From: Yoonia sp034652275
Lineage (GTDB): Bacteria > Pseudomonadota > Alphaproteobacteria > Rhodobacterales > Rhodobacteraceae
Assembly (NCBI RefSeq): GCF_034652275.1
Contig: NZ_JAXIWG010000002.1
Location: 124,001-188,000 of the forward strand
DNA length: 64,000 nt
Direction of reading: 5' to 3'
Position numbers and translations under genes: made by a program. Under the pieces are notes generated by a model. It ran no database searches. It saw only the letters and a list, made by a program, of their open reading frames with translations, and was not told the origin of the DNA. Positions 33,391 through 41,818 of this stretch are shown here, one piece after another. Each line of letters begins with the position of its first letter. Position 1 is the first letter of the stretch.

Positions 33391-35526
33391 ATGTTTAACG
33401 AAGTGAAAAAATCGATGCAGTGGGGCGAAGAGACGCTCACACTCGAAACCGGCAAGGTCGCCCGTCAGGCTGACGGGTCGGTCATTGCCACGCTGGGCGA
33501 AACCAGCGTGATGGCGAACGTGACGTTCGCAAAAGCACAAAAGCCGGGGCAGGACTTCTTTCCGCTGACCGTGCATTACCAAGAGAAATATTATGCCGCC
33601 GGCAAAGTGCCAGGCGGCTTTTTCAAGCGCGAAGCGCGTCCCACCGAAAAAGAGACGCTGACATCCCGCCTGATCGACCGCCCGATCCGCCCGCTGTTCG
33701 TCCCCGGCTTCAAGAACGAAGTGCTGGTGATGTGTACCGTGCTGAGCTTTGACGGTGTCAACGACCCCGATATGATCGCGATGATCGCGGCTTCTGCTGC
33801 GCTGACGATCTCGGGCGCGCCCTTCATGGGGCCAATCGGTGCATGCCGTGTGGGTTTTGTGGATGGCGAATACATCCTGAACCCCGAAATCGACGACATG
33901 CACAACCTGCGCACCAAGCCCGAACAGCGGCTTGATCTGGTTGTCGCCGGCACCAAAGACGCCGTGATGATGGTCGAATCCGAAGCCTACGAGTTGACCG
34001 AAGAGGAAATGCTGGGTGCTGTGACTTTCGCGCATGAGCAGATCCAGCCTGTCATCGACCTGATCATCGATCTGGCCGAAGATTGCGCCAAGGAACCGTT
34101 CGATTTCCAGCCAGAGGATTATTCGGAGCTTTACGCCGCCGTGAAATCCGCAGGCGAGGACAAGATGCGCGCCGCCTATGCGATCACCGACAAGCAGGAA
34201 CGCACCAGCGCCGTGTCCGCCGCCAAGGCCGATATCGTCGCCGCCCTGACCGAAGACCAGCAGGCCGACAGCAACCTTGGCCCCGCGCTCAAGAAACTGG
34301 AATCCGCCGTGCTGCGCGGTGACGTGGTCAAGCATGGCCGCCGCATCGACGGCCGCGCGCTGGACCAGATCCGCCCGATCGTGTCGGAAACCGGTATCCT
34401 GCCACGGACCCACGGGTCGGCACTGTTCACACGCGGTGAAACGCAAGGTCTGGTCGTGACCACGCTGGGCACCGGCGATGACGAACAGATGATCGACTCG
34501 CTGACCGGCATGTACAAAACCAACTTCATGCTGCACTACAACTTCCCCCCATATTCGGTGGGTGAAGTCGGGCGCGTCGGTTCCCCCGGTCGCCGCGAAA
34601 TCGGCCATGGCAAGCTGGCTTGGCGTGCCTTGCAGGCGGTTCTGCCTGCGCCGACCGATTTCCCGTACACGATCCGCATCGTGTCCGAGATCACTGAATC
34701 CAACGGCTCGTCCTCGATGGCGTCGGTTTGTGGTGGCTCTTTGTCCATGATGGACGCAGGCGTGCCGCTGAAAGCCCCTGTTGCCGGTGTGGCGATGGGT
34801 CTGGTGATGGAAGACGACGGGTCCTACGCCGTGCTGTCCGATATCTTGGGTGACGAAGACCACCTTGGCGACATGGACTTCAAGGTTGCAGGCACCGAAA
34901 ACGGGATCACCTCGCTCCAGATGGATATCAAGATCGCAGGCATCACGCCCGAGATCATGAAAAAAGCACTGGAACAGGCCAAGGCAGGTCGTCTGCATAT
35001 CCTTGGGGAAATGTCCAAGGCGCTGACCGGCGCGCAGGAATTCAGCATCCACGCGCCCAAGATCGAAACCATGCAGATCCCTGTCGACAAGATCCGTGAA
35101 GTCATCGGGTCCGGCGGCAAGGTCATCCGCGAGATCGTGGAAACATCGGGTGCCAAGGTCGATATCAACGATGACGGCGTCATCAAGCTGGCCTCGAACG
35201 ATGCCGAGGCGATCAAGCGCGCCTATGACATGATCTATTCGATCGTGGCCGAACCCGAAGAAGGCAAGGTCTACAAAGGCACCGTGGTCAAACTGGTCGA
35301 TTTCGGCGCCTTCGTGAACTTCTTTGGCAAGCGTGACGGTCTGGTCCATGTGTCCCAGATCGAGAACAAGCGCCTGAACCATCCGTCGGATGTGCTGAAA
35401 GAAGGTCAGGAAGTCTGGGTCAAACTGCTGGGCTTCGACGACCGCGGCAAAGTCCGTCTGGCGATGAAAATGGTCGATCAGGCCACTGGTCAGGAACTGG
35501 CCAAAGAAGAGGCCGCAGAAGAATAA
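33391..35526 (+). CDS. pnp: Polyribonucleotide nucleotidyltransferase (PNPase)
   Basis: Phosphorolytic 3-prime to 5-prime exoribonuclease of the degradosome, 711 residues. It has two RNase PH domains (VMANVTFAKAQ and RPIRPLFVPGF in the first, HGSALFTRGETQGLV and GGSLSMMDAGVPL in the second). A KH domain follows (IREVIGSGGKVIREIVE), then an S1 domain (GTVVKLVDFGAFVNFFGKRDGLVHVS). Three ATGs occur in a row; the third, at 33391, is best placed relative to AGGA (seven bases) and matches the usual MFNEVKK start. Confidence 0.97.
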   Translation: MFNEVKKSMQWGEETLTLETGKVARQADGSVIATLGETSVMANVTFAKAQKPGQDFFPLTVHYQEKYYAAGKVPGGFFKREARPTEKETLTSRLIDRPIRPLFVPGFKNEVLVMCTVLSFDGVNDPDMIAMIAASAALTISGAPFMGPIGACRVGFVDGEYILNPEIDDMHNLRTKPEQRLDLVVAGTKDAVMMVESEAYELTEEEMLGAVTFAHEQIQPVIDLIIDLAEDCAKEPFDFQPEDYSELYAAVKSAGEDKMRAAYAITDKQERTSAVSAAKADIVAALTEDQQADSNLGPALKKLESAVLRGDVVKHGRRIDGRALDQIRPIVSETGILPRTHGSALFTRGETQGLVVTTLGTGDDEQMIDSLTGMYKTNFMLHYNFPPYSVGEVGRVGSPGRREIGHGKLAWRALQAVLPAPTDFPYTIRIVSEITESNGSSSMASVCGGSLSMMDAGVPLKAPVAGVAMGLVMEDDGSYAVLSDILGDEDHLGDMDFKVAGTENGITSLQMDIKIAGITPEIMKKALEQAKAGRLHILGEMSKALTGAQEFSIHAPKIETMQIPVDKIREVIGSGGKVIREIVETSGAKVDINDDGVIKLASNDAEAIKRAYDMIYSIVAEPEEGKVYKGTVVKLVDFGAFVNFFGKRDGLVHVSQIENKRLNHPSDVLKEGQEVWVKLLGFDDRGKVRLAMKMVDQATGQELAKEEAAEE

Positions 35527-35555
35527 CCTTTCTGCAAATGGCAATCTGTCACGCA

Positions 35556-35584
35556 AACACCCGGCCAATTGGTCGGGTGTTTTG
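35556..35584 (+). terminator. Rho-independent terminator of pnp
   Basis: An 11-bp stem (AACACCCGGCC / GGTCGGGTGTT, one G-T wobble) with an AATT loop is followed by TTTGC. Confidence 0.9.
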
Positions 35585-35685
35585 CATTTCTTGGTGTTGT
35601 ATGAAAGCGACAGCAATCCTCTGAAAGTCCGGCGCCACAATTTTGCGGGATGTCTGTCCCGATTACCCGCCTCATAGTTGCATAA

Positions 35686-35702
35686 GGTGACGCAGCGTCA
35701 CC
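35686..35702. repeat. Perfect inverted repeat just upstream of the outer-membrane protein gene
   Basis: GGTGACG-CAG-CGTCACC, 7-bp arms, ending about 20 bases before the start codon and just before the ribosome site. It could be a repressor operator or a leader hairpin next to the ribosome site. Confidence 0.6.
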
Positions 35703-35722
35703 GCAAAAGAGGGATGGCAAGA

Positions 35723-36316
35723 ATGAACAAATCAACGGTTTTTGGCGCGCTGATCGCCTGCTCGACAGCTGCCGCCGTACAGGCGCAAGATTTCAGCGAC
35801 ATTTCAGTCGGCGTCGGCCTGACCAGCTTTGGCTATTCGCTTCAGGGTGAATACGAAATCCAGCCGAACATCGGCGTGCGCGCTATGATCATGGGCGCCC
35901 CCGGTCTGAGCGACACCTATGAAGAGGACAATTTTACTGCCGATGGCACCTTGGACCTAGGCGGCTTTGCCGTTCTTGCGGATTACTATCCACTGTCGAA
36001 TGCATGGCGGTTGTCGGCGGGCCTGTTCCTGTCGAACACGGAACTGAGCGGCACCTTCGAAGACGAAGGCACCGTCTATGAAGGCAAGGTGGCGTTCGAA
36101 AACGACATCGCGCCGATGATCACCACGGGTTTCAAATATCCGTTCGGCAGCGGCTGGGCTTTTTCGGGCGATGTCGGCGTGATCGTGTCGTCGCTGGAAA
36201 TCTCGTCAGACACGACCGACCAAGATGCAATCGACAGTATTGCAGAAGCGAATGCCGACCTGTCGGATGTCCCCGTGTTCCCCTACATCGGCTTTGCTGT
36301 CAGCTATTCCTATTAA
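35723..36316 (+). CDS. Outer-membrane beta-barrel protein (OmpW/porin-like fold)
   Basis: A 197-residue protein with a signal peptide (ACSTAAAVQA, cleavage after residue 20). Alternating amphipathic strands follow (VGVGLTSFGYSLQGEYEI, GGFAVLADYYPL, WRLSAGLFLSNTELSG, ITTGFKYPFG). It ends in FPYIGFAVSYSY, the aromatic C-terminus recognised by the BAM complex, as in small eight-stranded barrels. The ligand is unknown. The start at 35723 follows GAGGG by nine bases; the ATG at 35714 abuts the ribosome site and is less likely. Confidence 0.78.
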   Translation: MNKSTVFGALIACSTAAAVQAQDFSDISVGVGLTSFGYSLQGEYEIQPNIGVRAMIMGAPGLSDTYEEDNFTADGTLDLGGFAVLADYYPLSNAWRLSAGLFLSNTELSGTFEDEGTVYEGKVAFENDIAPMITTGFKYPFGSGWAFSGDVGVIVSSLEISSDTTDQDAIDSIAEANADLSDVPVFPYIGFAVSYSY

Positions 36317-36329
36317 GCACCATATGCGC

Positions 36330-36358
36330 AAAGGCCCCGGTCACACGCCAGGGCCTTT
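36330..36358. terminator. Bidirectional terminator between the barrel protein and peroxiredoxin
   Basis: AAAGGCCC and GGGCCTTT pair over a 13-base loop between two convergent genes. The stem is flanked by A and T bases, so it may serve both strands. Confidence 0.65.
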
Positions 36359-36365
36359 GGCGTTT

Positions 36366-37013
36366 TCAGAGCTTGGTTGTGCGCAGATACGGAAAGACAG
36401 TGGTGAAGTCACCGAACTTGGCCTTTGCATCATCGTTGCTGACGGTCGCGGGGATGATCACATCATCGCCCACGTTCCAATTGGCGGGCGTGGCCACACC
36501 CTTGCCATTGGCGGTCTGCAAGCCGTCCAATGCACGTAGCACCTCGGCGAAATTGCGGCCTACGTTCATCGGATAGGTCATCGAGAGTTTCAGCTTCTTG
36601 TCCGGCCCGATGATGAACACCGCCCGCACGGTCGCGCTGTCCGCAGGTGTCCGCCCGTCGGGCAGATAGGCATCGGCGGGCAGCATGTCGAAGGCTTTGG
36701 CCACGACCAGATCCTCATCCGCGATGATCGGGAAACCCGCCTTGGCCCCTGCGAAAGTCTCGATGTCGGTTTTCCACTTCTTGTGGTCCTCGACCCCGTC
36801 GACGCTAATGCCCATGACCTTTGTGCCGCGCTTGGCCCATTCATCGGCCAGCTGCGCGACAGCGCCGAATTCGGTCGTGCAGACGGGGGTGAAATCCTTG
36901 GGGTGTGAAAACAGGATCGCCCAGCTGTAGCCGATCCAGTCATGCAGCTTGATCGTGCCCTGATCGGTTTGCACGGTCAGGTCGGGGATGGTGTCGTTGA
37001 TGCGCAGGCCCAT
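36366..37013 (-). CDS. 1-Cys peroxiredoxin (Prx6 type)
   Basis: Reduces hydrogen peroxide and organic peroxides. It has 215 residues with the peroxidatic Cys45 in HPKDFTPVCTTEFG. The Prx6-type C-terminal part follows (AVFIIGPDKKLKLSMTYPMNVGRNFAEVLRALD). There is only one cysteine in the whole chain, so it has no resolving cysteine and needs an external thiol or ascorbate-like reductant. It is divergent from the aldehyde dehydrogenase with 123 bases between starts. Confidence 0.93.
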   Translation of the reverse strand: MGLRINDTIPDLTVQTDQGTIKLHDWIGYSWAILFSHPKDFTPVCTTEFGAVAQLADEWAKRGTKVMGISVDGVEDHKKWKTDIETFAGAKAGFPIIADEDLVVAKAFDMLPADAYLPDGRTPADSATVRAVFIIGPDKKLKLSMTYPMNVGRNFAEVLRALDGLQTANGKGVATPANWNVGDDVIIPATVSNDDAKAKFGDFTTVFPYLRTTKL

Positions 37014-37136
37014 TGGGATGCTCCTTCATTTCACGGTTACCCATCCTACATAGGAACGGACGGGCACTTGTGCCACAGCCGCTTGCGCCGGAACGGGGCA
37101 GATGCCACACCTTTGGCAAAACGCAGGAGAGAGATC

Positions 37137-38576
37137 ATGATCGAGAAACGCAATTTCTATATCGACGGCGCATGGGTCGCCCCCGCCAAGGCCCGCGACC
37201 ATGACGTGATCGACCCTTCCACCGAGGAGGTTTGCGCCGTCATCTCCCTTGGCGATCACGCCGATACGAACGCCGCCGTCGCCGCCGCCAGCGCCGCCTT
37301 GCCTGCATGGTCGGCCACCGACCCCGCGAAACGCGCAGACTACGTCCGCGGCATTCTGGCCCAATACGAAGCCCGCGCCGAGGAAATGGCACAAGCGATC
37401 AGTCTGGAAATGGGTGCGCCCATCGACATGTCCCGCGCCGATCAGGCCCCCTGCCTGCCGTGGCATCTGGAAAACTTCCTGACCGCCTTCGAGCATATCG
37501 AATGGATCAGGCCACTTGGCCCGCATGCGCCTAACGACCGGATCGCGCTGGAACCCATCGGCGTCGTCGGGCTGATCACGCCGTGGAACTGGCCAATGAA
37601 CCAGGTCACGCTCAAGGTGATCCCCGCGCTGTTGGCGGGCTGTACCATCGTGCTGAAACCCTCCGAGGAATCGCCGCTGTCGTCGCTCTTGTTCGCGGAA
37701 TTCGTGCATGACGCGGGCGTGCCTGCGGGTGTGTTCAACCTTGTGAACGGCGATGGTATGGGGGTCGGCAGCCAGTTGTCGCGCCACGAGGATGTGTCGA
37801 TGATCAGCTTCACCGGATCGACCCGCGCGGGCAAGGCGATTTCGCTGGCTGCGGCCGAAACGCTCAAGCGGGTGACGCTGGAACTGGGCGGCAAGGGTGC
37901 GAACGTGATCTTTGCCGATGCCGACGACAAGGCGGTCAAACGCGGCGTAATCCATTGCATGAACAATTCGGGCCAGTCTTGCAACGCACCGACACGGATG
38001 CTGGTCGAGCGGTCGATCTATGATCAGGCCGTCGAAACCGCCGCCGAAGTCGCGAACAGCATCGGCGTTGGCCCGGCCTCTGAACCCGGTCGTCACATCG
38101 GGCCTGTCGTCAACCGCAGGCAGTGGGACCAGATCCAGACCATGATTCAGGTCGGCATCGACGAAGGCGCGCGGCTGGTCGCGGGTGGCCCCGGCCTGCC
38201 CGAAGGGATGAACCGTGGTTTCTATGTGCGTCCCACGGTTTTTGCCGATGTGAACAACCAGATGCGCATCGCGCGCGAGGAAATCTTTGGCCCCGTTTTG
38301 TCGATCATCCCTTTCGACACCGAGGAAGAGGCCATCGCCATCGCCAACGACACGCCCTACGGCCTGACAAACTATGTCCAGTCGCAGGACGGCGCGCGTC
38401 GCAACCGTATGGCCCGCGCGCTCAAGGCGGGCATGATCGAGATGAACGGCAAGTCGCGCGGGGCCGGTGCGCCCTTTGGCGGGATGAAGATGTCAGGCCG
38501 CGCCCGCGAAGGCGGCGTCTGGGGCATCGAGGAGTTCCTCGAGGTCAAGGCGATCTCCGGCTGGGCCGCAGAATAA
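37137..38576 (+). CDS. Aldehyde dehydrogenase family protein
   Basis: NAD(P)-dependent aldehyde dehydrogenase of 479 residues. PWNWP is at 149-153, the general base Glu249 is in LELGGKGAN, and the nucleophile Cys282 is in NSGQSCNAPTR. EIFGPVLSI and the C-terminal PFGGMKMSGRAREGG are present. The ATG at 37137 follows AGGAGAG. The substrate is unknown; it is followed by a VOC dioxygenase and an esterase, which suggests work on aromatic breakdown or electrophile products. Confidence 0.93.
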   Translation: MIEKRNFYIDGAWVAPAKARDHDVIDPSTEEVCAVISLGDHADTNAAVAAASAALPAWSATDPAKRADYVRGILAQYEARAEEMAQAISLEMGAPIDMSRADQAPCLPWHLENFLTAFEHIEWIRPLGPHAPNDRIALEPIGVVGLITPWNWPMNQVTLKVIPALLAGCTIVLKPSEESPLSSLLFAEFVHDAGVPAGVFNLVNGDGMGVGSQLSRHEDVSMISFTGSTRAGKAISLAAAETLKRVTLELGGKGANVIFADADDKAVKRGVIHCMNNSGQSCNAPTRMLVERSIYDQAVETAAEVANSIGVGPASEPGRHIGPVVNRRQWDQIQTMIQVGIDEGARLVAGGPGLPEGMNRGFYVRPTVFADVNNQMRIAREEIFGPVLSIIPFDTEEEAIAIANDTPYGLTNYVQSQDGARRNRMARALKAGMIEMNGKSRGAGAPFGGMKMSGRAREGGVWGIEEFLEVKAISGWAAE

Positions 38577-38588
38577 GCTCATGTGCAT

Positions 38589-38629
38589 GGGCGCACCAAT
38601 CAGGTGCGCCCAGCGCTATTTAGTGCGCC
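38589..38629 (+). promoter_or_regulatory. Hairpin with two alternative pairings between aldehyde dehydrogenase and VOC dioxygenase
   Basis: GGGCGCACC pairs perfectly with GGTGCGCCC over an AATCA loop (38589-38611). A second GTGCGCC at 38623-38629 could pair with the same left arm. No T-run follows the first hairpin, so it may be a terminator for the upstream gene or a leader element of the downstream one. Confidence 0.5.
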
Positions 38630-38672
38630 GTGGATTCGTCTATTTATCCCCCAACGGATAAGGAGACTCACC

Positions 38673-39602
38673 ATGATCAAGCAAATCAAAGGGCTGCACC
38701 ACGTCACATCGCTGGCCAGTGGTGCCCGCGAAAACAACGCTTTCTTCACCAACGTCCTTGGCCTGCGCCGCGTCAAGCAGACGGTCAATTTCGACGCGCC
38801 GGACGTCTATCACCTGTATTACGGTGACGAGACCGGCAGCGCCGGCACGGTAATGACCTATTTCCCTTTCCCCAATGCCGGACGCGGACGCGCTGGCGCG
38901 GGTGAAGTCGGACGCACGTCCTTTGCCATCCCGACAGGCACATCGCAGGCATGGCTGGACAGGCTCGCCACGTTTGAAACCGACGGCGTTTCGCAGGACG
39001 TCCGCTTTGGTGAAAAGCGCGTGCTGTTCAATGGCCCCGACGGTGACCAGTTTGCCTTGGTGGAACGTGACGACGACCGCACGCCATGGACGGGCAATGG
39101 CGTGGCCGAGGATATCGCGATCCGCGGGTTCCATTCGACTGACATGCGCCTGCGCGATGGTGATGCGAGTGCGGAACTCCTGCGCTTCATGGGCTATGAA
39201 AAGCTGGATACTGAGGCAAACGTCACCCGCTTTATCGTGCCCGGAGGCAATGACGCCAACGCGATCGACATCGAGGTAACACCCTCCGCGCCCCGCGCCG
39301 CCCAAGGGGCAGGTTCGGTCCACCATATCGCCTTTGCCGTGGACAACCGCGCACGGCAGCTGGAAGTGCGCGAGGCGCTGCTTGACACAGGCTATCAGGT
39401 CACGCCTGTCATCGACCGCGACTATTTCTACGCGATCTATTTCCGCACGCCCGGCGGTGTGCTGTTCGAAGTGGCGACAAACGAACCGGGCTTTGCCCGC
39501 GACGAGGATACCCAGAACCTTGGTCAGGCGCTGAAACTGCCCAGCCAGCATGAACATTTGCGGTCGCAGCTGGAAAACCTGCTGGAACCGCTGGAATCCT
39601 GA
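38673..39602 (+). CDS. VOC family ring-cleaving dioxygenase (MhqO-like)
   Basis: A 309-residue two-module vicinal-oxygen-chelate protein of the ring-cleaving dioxygenase type (MhqO/LinE-like). The metal ligands are likely His9 or His10 (KGLHHVT), His217 or His218 (SVHHIAF) and Glu266 (VLFEVATN). AAGGAG precedes the ATG. The esterase gene follows at once. In Bacillus, MhqO and MhqD pairs protect against quinones and catechol-type compounds; the same pairing here suggests detoxification of hydroquinones, which is inference. Confidence 0.88.
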   Translation: MIKQIKGLHHVTSLASGARENNAFFTNVLGLRRVKQTVNFDAPDVYHLYYGDETGSAGTVMTYFPFPNAGRGRAGAGEVGRTSFAIPTGTSQAWLDRLATFETDGVSQDVRFGEKRVLFNGPDGDQFALVERDDDRTPWTGNGVAEDIAIRGFHSTDMRLRDGDASAELLRFMGYEKLDTEANVTRFIVPGGNDANAIDIEVTPSAPRAAQGAGSVHHIAFAVDNRARQLEVREALLDTGYQVTPVIDRDYFYAIYFRTPGGVLFEVATNEPGFARDEDTQNLGQALKLPSQHEHLRSQLENLLEPLES

Positions 39603-39603
39603 T

Positions 39604-40200
39604 ATGACCTATCACGCAAAACGCACAAAGGGGGCAGCGGGCGCGCCGCTGTTCCTGACCTTTCACGGCACCGGCGGATCGGAAAGCCAGTTCCATGATT
39701 TCGCGGAACAGCTGATCCCCGGCGCGCATGTCACGTCCCCGCGCGGGGACGTGTCCGAACATGGGGCGGCGCGGTATTTCAAGCGCACGGGCGAAGGCGT
39801 CTATGACATGGACGATCTGGCTTTGCGCACCCGCGCCATGGCGGATTTCATCAAGGCCGAACAGGCCGCGACCAAACCGTCTCGCACCGTCGGGCTGGGC
39901 TATTCCAACGGGGCGAATATCCTTGCCGCCGTGGCAATGCTGGATGCAGGGCTGGTCGATGACCTGATCCTGATGCACCCGCTGATCCCCTTCACCCCCG
40001 ACCCGCAACCGGGCCTGAAAGGGCGGCGCGTGCTGATCACCGCGGGCGAGAATGATCCGATCTGCCCCGCCGCGCTGACCCATGCGCTAGCGGCGTATTT
40101 GACCGCGCAGGGCGCCGATGTGCAGGTGCATTGGCATACGGGCGGCCACGGCATCGCGCAAAGCGAAGTCGCCGCCATCAAGGAATTCCTGACCGCCTGA
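39604..40200 (+). CDS. Alpha/beta hydrolase, phospholipase/carboxylesterase family (MhqD-like)
   Basis: A 198-residue serine hydrolase. The nucleophile is Ser101 in GLGYSNGAN, the acid Asp151 in GENDPICP, and the base His182 in TGGHGI. The oxyanion region is FHGTGGSE. It starts one base after the VOC dioxygenase stop, so the two are co-translated. The family includes MhqD, a quinone-response hydrolase, and small carboxylesterases. The substrate is unknown. Confidence 0.88.
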   Translation: MTYHAKRTKGAAGAPLFLTFHGTGGSESQFHDFAEQLIPGAHVTSPRGDVSEHGAARYFKRTGEGVYDMDDLALRTRAMADFIKAEQAATKPSRTVGLGYSNGANILAAVAMLDAGLVDDLILMHPLIPFTPDPQPGLKGRRVLITAGENDPICPAALTHALAAYLTAQGADVQVHWHTGGHGIAQSEVAAIKEFLTA

Positions 40201-40221
40201 GGTCAGGATGTGTTGTTAATG

Positions 40222-40272
40222 AGTATCGCCGCCTGTTTGCGGCCTGTGTGTTAGTCAGTATCGCCGCCTGTT
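40222..40272. repeat. Pair of 16-bp direct repeats, 35-bp period
   Basis: AGTATCGCCGCCTGTT occurs at 40222-40237 and again at 40257-40272, between convergent genes. The second halves differ (TGCGGCC versus GCGCGGC). It does not continue beyond two copies. Confidence 0.7.
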
Positions 40273-40297
40273 GCGCGGCAATGTGGTCGCGGGGTGC

Positions 40298-40942
40298 CTA
40301 GAACGGGCATTTCGCGGTCACCTTAATCCCCTGACCGCCGTCGGGGTGCCGGAACTGCAATGTCTCGGAATGCAGCATCAGGCGCGGATGGTCGCGCGCG
40401 GGGCCTGTCGCATAGAACGGATCACCCAAAATCGGATGGCCCAGCGCCAGCATATGCACGCGCAACTGGTGTGACCGGCCCGTCTTGGGCATCAACCGCA
40501 CGCGGGTTTCACCGCCACCTGTCCGCACCACGCGCCAGTCGGTGACAGCGGCGCGGCCGTTTTCATGGTCCACCATCTGCAAGGGGCGGTTCGGCCAGTC
40601 CACGATCAGCGGCAGATCGACGGTGCCGGTCTTGTCCGCCATCTCGCCCCAGACACGCGCGACATAGGTTTTCTTGGTCTGGCGGTTCTCGAATTGCAGG
40701 CCCAGATGGCGCTGGGCATGGGGCGTGAGCGCAAAGATCATCACACCCGACGTGTCGCGGTCCAGCCGATGCACCAGCAGCGCGTCGGGAAACACCCGCT
40801 GCACCCGCGCGATGAGGCAATCGGTCAGATCCTCGCCCTTGCCCGGCACGCTCAGCAGGCCGCTGGGTTTATCGACCAGCAGCACCTGATGGTCGTGGTG
40901 CAGGATGACAAGCGGGTCCTGGGGCGGGGCGTAATCGCTCAC
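40298..40942 (-). CDS. rluA: Pseudouridine synthase RluA
   Basis: Isomerises uridine in 23S rRNA (746) and tRNA (32). The catalytic motif is VHRLDRDTSGVM with Asp61. From memory the sequence follows E. coli RluA closely: NKP-type VDKPSGLLSVPGKG, VDLPLIVDWPNRP and GRSHQLRVHMLALGHPILGD. It has 214 residues from a GTG start that overlaps the yggS stop (GTGA), with AAGGG seven bases upstream. No S4 domain is present, as expected for RluA. Confidence 0.92.
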   Translation of the reverse strand: MSDYAPPQDPLVILHHDHQVLLVDKPSGLLSVPGKGEDLTDCLIARVQRVFPDALLVHRLDRDTSGVMIFALTPHAQRHLGLQFENRQTKKTYVARVWGEMADKTGTVDLPLIVDWPNRPLQMVDHENGRAAVTDWRVVRTGGGETRVRLMPKTGRSHQLRVHMLALGHPILGDPFYATGPARDHPRLMLHSETLQFRHPDGGQGIKVTAKCPF

Positions 40943-41592
40943 CCTGTGGCCCTTTCGCCAAAGATCGCGGAGCCGATACGCACATGCGTCGCGCCCAATG
41001 CGATGGCGCTTTCGAAATCGCCGCTCATGCCCATCGACAGGCCCGCCAGACCGTTGCGCGCGGCCATCTTGGCCAGCAGCGCGAAATGCAAACTCGGTTC
41101 CTCGTCCACAGGCGGGATGCACATCAACCCCACGACAGGCAGGTCCAGCGCGCGCGCCTCGGCGACGAAGGCATCGACCTCGGCGGGCATCACGCCTGCC
41201 TTTTGCGGCTCTTCGCCCGTGTTCACCTGCACAAACAGGTCGGGGCTTTCGCCCCTTTCCTGCGCCAGCCGCGCCAGCACCTGCGCCAGCTTTGGCCGGT
41301 CGAGCGTGTGGATCGCCTGCGCCAGTTCCACCGCAGCCCGCGCCTTGTTGGTCTGCAACGGGCCGATCAGGTGCAGGGCAATGCGATCATAGGTTTCGCG
41401 GAATCGCGGCCATTTTCCTGCCGCCTCCTGTACCTTGTTTTCGCCAAAGACTCGGTGCCCCTGATCCAGTACAGCGGCGACACGGGCGTCGGGTTGCACC
41501 TTGGACACCGCGATCAGGGTCACGTCCTGCTCGGGGCGGCCCGCGCGGGCGCAGGCGGCGGCGATACGGTCCTGAATATCTGCCAAAGGCAT
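40939..41592 (-). CDS. YggS/PROSC family PLP-binding protein
   Basis: Pyridoxal-phosphate homeostasis protein, 217 residues. Lys31 in TLIAVSKVQP is the PLP-binding lysine. FGENKVQEA, LHLIGPLQTNK, VNTGEEPQKAG and GLSMGMSGDFESAIALGATHVRIGSAIFG are all typical. It keeps the PLP pool safe and affects amino-acid balance; no enzyme activity is known. The rluA gene overlaps its stop. Confidence 0.93.
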   Translation of the reverse strand: MPLADIQDRIAAACARAGRPEQDVTLIAVSKVQPDARVAAVLDQGHRVFGENKVQEAAGKWPRFRETYDRIALHLIGPLQTNKARAAVELAQAIHTLDRPKLAQVLARLAQERGESPDLFVQVNTGEEPQKAGVMPAEVDAFVAEARALDLPVVGLMCIPPVDEEPSLHFALLAKMAARNGLAGLSMGMSGDFESAIALGATHVRIGSAIFGERATG

Positions 41593-41818
41593 GGAAGGTC
41601 CTTCAAAAATAGGGGGCTGACTTGATGCTGTCGAAATAACGCCGTTTTACGGCACTGTCATGCGGCGAAAACATGGTGTGACCTTGATGCATCATTTCCC
41701 AGCAAGACGCTTGAAATCATCCGGTTTGACTTGAGTGTCACAGAGGTTGGGCGCAATTAGTCTGCAATGCTAGAGTATCTGGCATTCTTGGGAATGCAAA
41801 ACACGAGGGAATTATCCA

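Noticed and set aside
33277..35640. A 787-codon open frame antisense to pnp
   Set aside because: It mirrors pnp codons in a high-GC genome; the product is His/Gln/Arg-rich with no domain, and pnp is certain.
41700..41800. Porin promoter boxes such as TTGGGC-N18-TAGAGT
   Set aside because: Several weak pairs fit equally well; none stands out enough to annotate.
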